Shown one piece after another: positions 60,303 through 64,000 of a stretch of DNA of 64,000 nt. Both the position numbers and the translations under genes were made by a program. Positions within the stretch are counted from its first letter, which is position 1; every line of letters starts with the position of its first letter. The DNA comes from Bradyrhizobium semiaridum (GTDB taxonomy: Bacteria; Pseudomonadota; Alphaproteobacteria; Rhizobiales; Xanthobacteraceae), in assembly GCF_020329505.1 (NCBI RefSeq), contig NZ_JAGKJJ010000011.1, positions 62,001 to 126,000 of the forward strand, in the 5' to 3' direction. A model generated the notes under the pieces. The model saw only the letters and a program-made list of their open reading frames with translations, was not told the origin of the DNA and did no database searches.

Positions 60303-63300
60303 TCAGGTAATCACGCCGGGATGCAGAATGAAGTCGTTGGCGTGCAGGCTGCTGCGACTGACGTTCGAGAGCCGGATCGAGTCGCCGATGTCGAGATGGA
60401 TCAGCGTGTCGTTGCCGACCTGCTCGACCGCGGTGTTGTCGCTGATCCACGCATTGAAGGACTCGGTATCGCCCGACGTGAACGGCATGCTGTCGAGCAG
60501 ATCGATCTTGTCCTGACCGGGCGTGAAGTCGGTGATGGTGTCGCTGCCGGTGCCGGCCCTGAACACGAACTGGTCTGCGCCCGCGCCGCCCGTCAGCGTA
60601 TCGCTGTAGCCGGTCGCGATGATGACGTCCTTGCCGCCGGTGCCTTGCAGCGAAACGTTACCCTCGCCCGCCACGTTGAAGATCAGGTTGACGATGTCGG
60701 TGGCGCCGAGGCCGTCCTTGACGGTTAGCGTAATCTTGTCGCTGAGTGGCACGTCCGGACCCGGTGCGTAGGTCAGGCCGCTATTCAGCGTCCCGCTGAT
60801 GTCGTCCACCGAGCCTGTCTCATTCGAGGGCGTCACGAAGCCGGCGGTGGATTCCGCGTCGAATGTAAAGAATTCGGTGGACCCTGCATCAGGGTCGGAA
60901 ACCGACAATCCGCCGATCGTAATCGTCTGGCCTTCCTCGAATATCTGCAGATTGTTGGTCACGATCAGCGGCGCCTGGTCGACATCGACCGTCGCATACA
61001 GGGTGCCGCTATCGTGGCCATTGTGATCGATGCCGTCGCCGTCGTTGAGCGTGAACTCCACGGTGCGCTGGCCGCCGACAGGATTGCCGTCGATGCTCTG
61101 GAAATGGATCGCCTGGATCAGATGCGCGATGGCGTCGCTGGTGGCCTTGTCGTTCAAGTCGATCGCCGGATCGACGCTGTCACTCAGCGTCCCGATCGCG
61201 ACCGCGGGGGCCGATCCGTCACCATCGGCGTCGAACATCACCGTGGTTCCGGACACCGAGATGAAGTCGTCCGCCGTGATGGTCAGCAGATCGCCGTCGT
61301 GCCTGCCATCCGTAATGGTCGCCGTCAACGATCCGCCGTCAAAGTCGCTGCTGTCGATGTCGCTGACCGAGACGGTGTCAACGATAGCAACCGCGTCCCC
61401 GTGCGGCACATAGGTCAGCAGGAGATCGTTGGCGGTCACGACAGGTGCGTCGTTGGTGCCGTTGACCTCGATCGTGATGGCCTGTGTCGTGCCGTCGGCG
61501 GTCGTCACCGTGAGTGTGTCGTATGCGATCTGGCCCGCGGCCAGCTGGTCCACCCGATCGTGGACGAGGGCATAAGTCCAATGGCCGCTGTCGGGATCGA
61601 AGGTGAAGTCGCCATAGAAGCCGGTCAGCGCCGACTGATCCACCGGCAGGAAATAGTCCTGGTTGGGGTCGACGTCCTGTACGCTCAAGGTGCCGCTGTC
61701 AACGTCGTTCGCGATGGTTTGACCACTGGGGATCACGACGTGATCGTCTTCGTAGACGACGCCGGAGATATCGCCGGTGATCGTCGCCGGGTGATTGCCG
61801 TCGACATCGACCGATGCCGTGAAGGAGCTTGAATCGTTGGCGGCGCCGCTGCCGTCACGCAGCGTGAACGTCACTGTGCGTGTGCCGCCCTCCGCCGCCG
61901 TATCGGCGTTCTCGAATTCGATCGCTTGCGCGAGCGCCGCGACCGCCGCTGGATCGGCGTTGGCATTGAAGTCGACCGTCAGGTTGTCGAGACCGCTAGT
62001 CATCGTTCCGATCAGGACGGCACCCTCGCCGCCGACTCCGTCGGCATCGAACAGGACGTTGTTGTCGGCGTCGAGGAAGATGTGGTCGTTGCCGACGATT
62101 GTCAGCGTGTCGCCCGCGTGGCCGCCGCTGGTCACCGCCACCGTCAGCGACCCGCCGTCGAAGACGACGTTGTCGACATCCTGGGCCGCGACGCCGTCAA
62201 CGAGCGCAACGGCACTGCTCCCCGGCATATAGGTGACCGCCAGATCGTTCCCGGTGAAGATCGGCGCATCGTTGATGCCCTCGACCTTGACGACGAGATG
62301 TCCATAGGTCCCGAGCGCGCCGTCGAAGGCCTGATAGGTGAACTGCTCCACCCCGTTGACGCCGCCGGGCAGGGCCGCGACCGCGGCAGCCTGCGCAGCC
62401 GTGACGCCGAGCGTATAAGTGTAGGTGCCGGTCAACGGGTCGACGACAAGCTCGCCATAGATCCCCTCGACCGTGAACTGACCGGACGTCGCGACCTCGT
62501 TGCCGACACCGCTGATCGAAAGCGCATTGTGCTCGGCATCGCTGTCATTGGCGAGCAGGCTGCCCGCGGCACTGCCGGTGTTGCCGGGGATCGAGACGAC
62601 GTCATCTGTTGTGACCGGAGCGTCGTTGACGCCGGTCACGTTGATCGTCAGCGTCGCAGTCCCGTGTGCGCCATGCGCATCGATGGTCTCGACGGTGAAC
62701 GTATCGGCATAATTGCCCGCGGTGAGCGCATCGATCGCCGCGGCGTCCGGAACATAGGTGTAGCTGCCGTCGGCATTTACGGTGAGCGAGCCGTAGAGAC
62801 CGGTGACGGCGGTATTGACCGGATGGTCACCTGCATCGAGTGCCGCGTAGGTCAGCGTCGCGGTCTCGCCGTCATCGACGTCGTGCCCCTGGAGCAGGCC
62901 GGTGATGGAGCCGAAGCTGTCTTTTGCCGCCGTATCTGTGAGCGAGCCGGCATTGACGTCCGCAAGGGTCGGCGCGTCGTTCGAGCCGTTGATCGTGATC
63001 GTGATCGGCTCGGTGGTCACCGCGCCATGGTTGTCGGCAAGCTGGACCGTATAGGTCAGCGTCAATGTCTCACCGACGGCGAGGTAATCGAAATTGTGGT
63101 CGGCGGCCGTGAAGGTCCAGGCCCGCGAACCGGTGACGCCACCGGTCGAATCCGTCAGCGTCCCGAGCGACAACCAGCTCAGCACCGTTGCGTGGTCGGC
63201 GAGACCTGCGGTCGCGCCCTGCTCGGTCACACCGGTGATGGTCAGGCTGTGCGTGTCGCTGCGGTCGGCGTCGGCGAACGTCACAATGCCCGATGCCGTG

Positions 63301-64000
63301 TCGGGCTGCGCGGAACCGGTGGTGCCGTCAATCTCGGTGATCGCCGCGGTCTGCGGCGCCGAGGTGATGACCGGCTTGTCGTTGGTGCCGGTGACCGTGA
63401 TGGTGACGGGCACGGTCACTACGCCGCCCTGCTGATCGTCGATCTGGATCTGATAGGTCAGCGTCAGCTTCTCGCCGGCGGCGAGATAGTCGAAATTCCG
63501 GTCGGCGGCCGTGAAGGTCCAGTCGCGCGATCCCGTCACGCCGCCGGTCGAATCGGTCAGCGTGCCCAGCGACAGCCAGCTCAGCACCGTCGCTTGGTCG
63601 GCGAGGCCCGAGGTGACGCCCGATCCGGTCACGGAGGCGATCGTGACGCGGTGGGTGTCGCTGAGGTCGAGATCGACGAAGCTCACCGTGCCGGATGCGG
63701 CATCGAGCTGCTGCGAGCCGGTCGCCCCGGCAGCTTCGGTGATCGCGGCCCTCTGCGCCGGCGAGGTGACCACCGGCGTGTCATTGGTGCCGGTGACCGT
63801 GATGGTAACGGGCAGCGTGACCAGACCGCCCTGATGATCGTCGATCTCGACGGTGTAAGTCAGCGTCAGCGTCTCGCCGGCGGCGAGATAGTCGAAATTC
63901 CGGTCGGTGGCCGCGAACGTCCAGTTGCGCGATCCTGTCACGCCATCGGTCGAATCGGTCAACGTCCCCAACGACAGCCAGTTAAGCACCGTCGCATGGT
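60303..64000 (-). CDS. Giant VCBS/cadherin-like RTX protein, C-terminal part (cut by window edge)
   Basis: At least 1,232 residues; the frame stays open to the window edge, so the N-terminus lies beyond 64000. From the edge inward: tandem 134-residue VCBS units (WLSLGTLTDSTGGVTGSR, NFDYLAAGETLTLTY, ITVTGTND), further VCBS/cadherin-like domains (GVNDAPVTTDDV; two related blocks with DGGSLTVAVTSGGHAGDTLT), and a C-terminal RTX motif SDTLTGGAGADQFVFRAGTG then SDTITDFTPGQDKIDLLDS, the usual type I secretion signal region. Probably a secreted adhesin or surface-layer protein. The T1SS genes at 44.2-47.3 kb are the candidate exporter. Confidence 0.9.
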   Translation of the reverse strand, partial: HATVLNWLSLGTLTDSTDGVTGSRNWTFAATDRNFDYLAAGETLTLTYTVEIDDHQGGLVTLPVTITVTGTNDTPVVTSPAQRAAITEAAGATGSQQLDAASGTVSFVDLDLSDTHRVTIASVTGSGVTSGLADQATVLSWLSLGTLTDSTGGVTGSRDWTFTAADRNFDYLAAGEKLTLTYQIQIDDQQGGVVTVPVTITVTGTNDKPVITSAPQTAAITEIDGTTGSAQPDTASGIVTFADADRSDTHSLTITGVTEQGATAGLADHATVLSWLSLGTLTDSTGGVTGSRAWTFTAADHNFDYLAVGETLTLTYTVQLADNHGAVTTEPITITINGSNDAPTLADVNAGSLTDTAAKDSFGSITGLLQGHDVDDGETATLTYAALDAGDHPVNTAVTGLYGSLTVNADGSYTYVPDAAAIDALTAGNYADTFTVETIDAHGAHGTATLTINVTGVNDAPVTTDDVVSIPGNTGSAAGSLLANDSDAEHNALSISGVGNEVATSGQFTVEGIYGELVVDPLTGTYTYTLGVTAAQAAAVAALPGGVNGVEQFTYQAFDGALGTYGHLVVKVEGINDAPIFTGNDLAVTYMPGSSAVALVDGVAAQDVDNVVFDGGSLTVAVTSGGHAGDTLTIVGNDHIFLDADNNVLFDADGVGGEGAVLIGTMTSGLDNLTVDFNANADPAAVAALAQAIEFENADTAAEGGTRTVTFTLRDGSGAANDSSSFTASVDVDGNHPATITGDISGVVYEDDHVVIPSGQTIANDVDSGTLSVQDVDPNQDYFLPVDQSALTGFYGDFTFDPDSGHWTYALVHDRVDQLAAGQIAYDTLTVTTADGTTQAITIEVNGTNDAPVVTANDLLLTYVPHGDAVAIVDTVSVSDIDSSDFDGGSLTATITDGRHDGDLLTITADDFISVSGTTVMFDADGDGSAPAVAIGTLSDSVDPAIDLNDKATSDAIAHLIQAIHFQSIDGNPVGGQRTVEFTLNDGDGIDHNGHDSGTLYATVDVDQAPLIVTNNLQIFEEGQTITIGGLSVSDPDAGSTEFFTFDAESTAGFVTPSNETGSVDDISGTLNSGLTYAPGPDVPLSDKITLTVKDGLGATDIVNLIFNVAGEGNVSLQGTGGKDVIIATGYSDTLTGGAGADQFVFRAGTGSDTITDFTPGQDKIDLLDSMPFTSGDTESFNAWISDNTAVEQVGNDTLIHLDIGDSIRLSNVSRSSLHANDFILHPGVIT
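63081..64000 (-). repeat. Tandem 402-bp coding repeats in the VCBS gene
   Basis: Matching landmarks (GAG-TA-TCGAAATT) lie at 63081, 63483 and 63885, spacing exactly 402 bp twice (134 codons). Nucleotide identity is high over long stretches, for example CGGTCGGCGGCCGTGAAGGT and GCCGGTCGAATC in each. The third unit is cut by the window edge. Such homogenised units can recombine to change copy number. Confidence 0.88.

Noticed and set aside
60303..64000. CRISPR array suggested by regular repeats near 63-64 kb
   Set aside because: The repeats are 402-bp coding units in frame with each other in a VCBS protein; there are no short direct repeats with unique spacers and no cas genes.

Overview
The window is a high-GC, gene-dense alphaproteobacterial chromosome segment, most likely from Bradyrhizobium or a close Bradyrhizobiaceae relative. 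The evidence is the rubrerythrin-VIT iron exporter (MbfA type) under a near-perfect Irr/ICE palindrome, several families of short palindromic intergenic repeats of the kind common in Bradyrhizobium, and many acyl-CoA and amidase catabolic genes. No rRNA, tRNA, insertion sequence, phage or CRISPR array was recognised. Both ends cut genes: a chromate transporter on the left and a giant VCBS/RTX protein on the right.

Layout. 0-3.5 kb: chrA (partial), tungstate-binding tupA facing a tupB permease, and a Crp/Fnr regulator. 3.6-5.2 kb: five small genes (PRC-barrel and small unknowns), two with EcfG-like promoter candidates. 5.2-9.0 kb: a cyclic-nucleotide patch with a membrane cNMP-binding protein divergent from an MloK1-like K+ channel, plus a lone domain resembling the C-terminus of indolepyruvate oxidoreductase beta-family proteins. 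9.0-12.7 kb: an Imm53 pseudogene, a GST-DUF6157 pair divergent from a WYL regulator across a perfect palindrome, and a nitroreductase. 12.8-24.1 kb: a beta-oxidation-type cluster (three acyl-CoA dehydrogenases, feruloyl-CoA-synthase-like ligase, crotonase, SDR, TetR, thiolase, second acyl-CoA ligase). 24.1-35.6 kb: mixed genes (two small secreted proteins, epoxide hydrolase, mbfA, amidase, NTF2-like, Zn-alcohol dehydrogenase, AidB-like dehydrogenase, SDR, crotonase, GNAT, DUF1127). 35.7-40.7 kb: a tricarballylate utilisation locus (LysR, tcuC, tcuA, tcuB). 40.8-44.1 kb: a Rieske ferredoxin with two amidohydrolases, and a CinA C-terminal-domain gene. 44.2-47.3 kb: type I secretion ATPase and adaptor. 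47.6-56.8 kb: an oligopeptide/nickel-type ABC transporter with an embedded amidase and a small AtzG/GatC-like gene, plus two divergent paralogous binding proteins. 56.9-64 kb: a CHASE2 adenylate cyclase, a TPR-glycosyltransferase-like protein, and the 3' part of the VCBS/RTX giant.

How the parts may work together. The 13-24 kb genes supply each step of CoA-ester beta-oxidation of an unidentified acid, probably under the local TetR. The tcu genes import and oxidise tricarballylate toward cis-aconitate. The dpp-like operon imports a solute that the co-encoded amidase probably hydrolyses. The type I secretion pair is the natural candidate exporter for the VCBS/RTX protein 13 kb away. The CHASE2 cyclase could feed cAMP to the channel and the cNMP-binding proteins, although its gene seems to lack the usual first membrane helix.

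Strongest points for follow-up: the AtzG-like subunit fused by overlaps into a transporter operon; the orphan cNMP-binding membrane protein paired with the channel; the TPR-glycosyltransferase next to the VCBS giant; the Imm53 relic; the SDR with Phe in place of the catalytic Tyr; and a TetR gene whose last codons come from an intergenic repeat. No clearly new multi-gene defence or mobile system was found.
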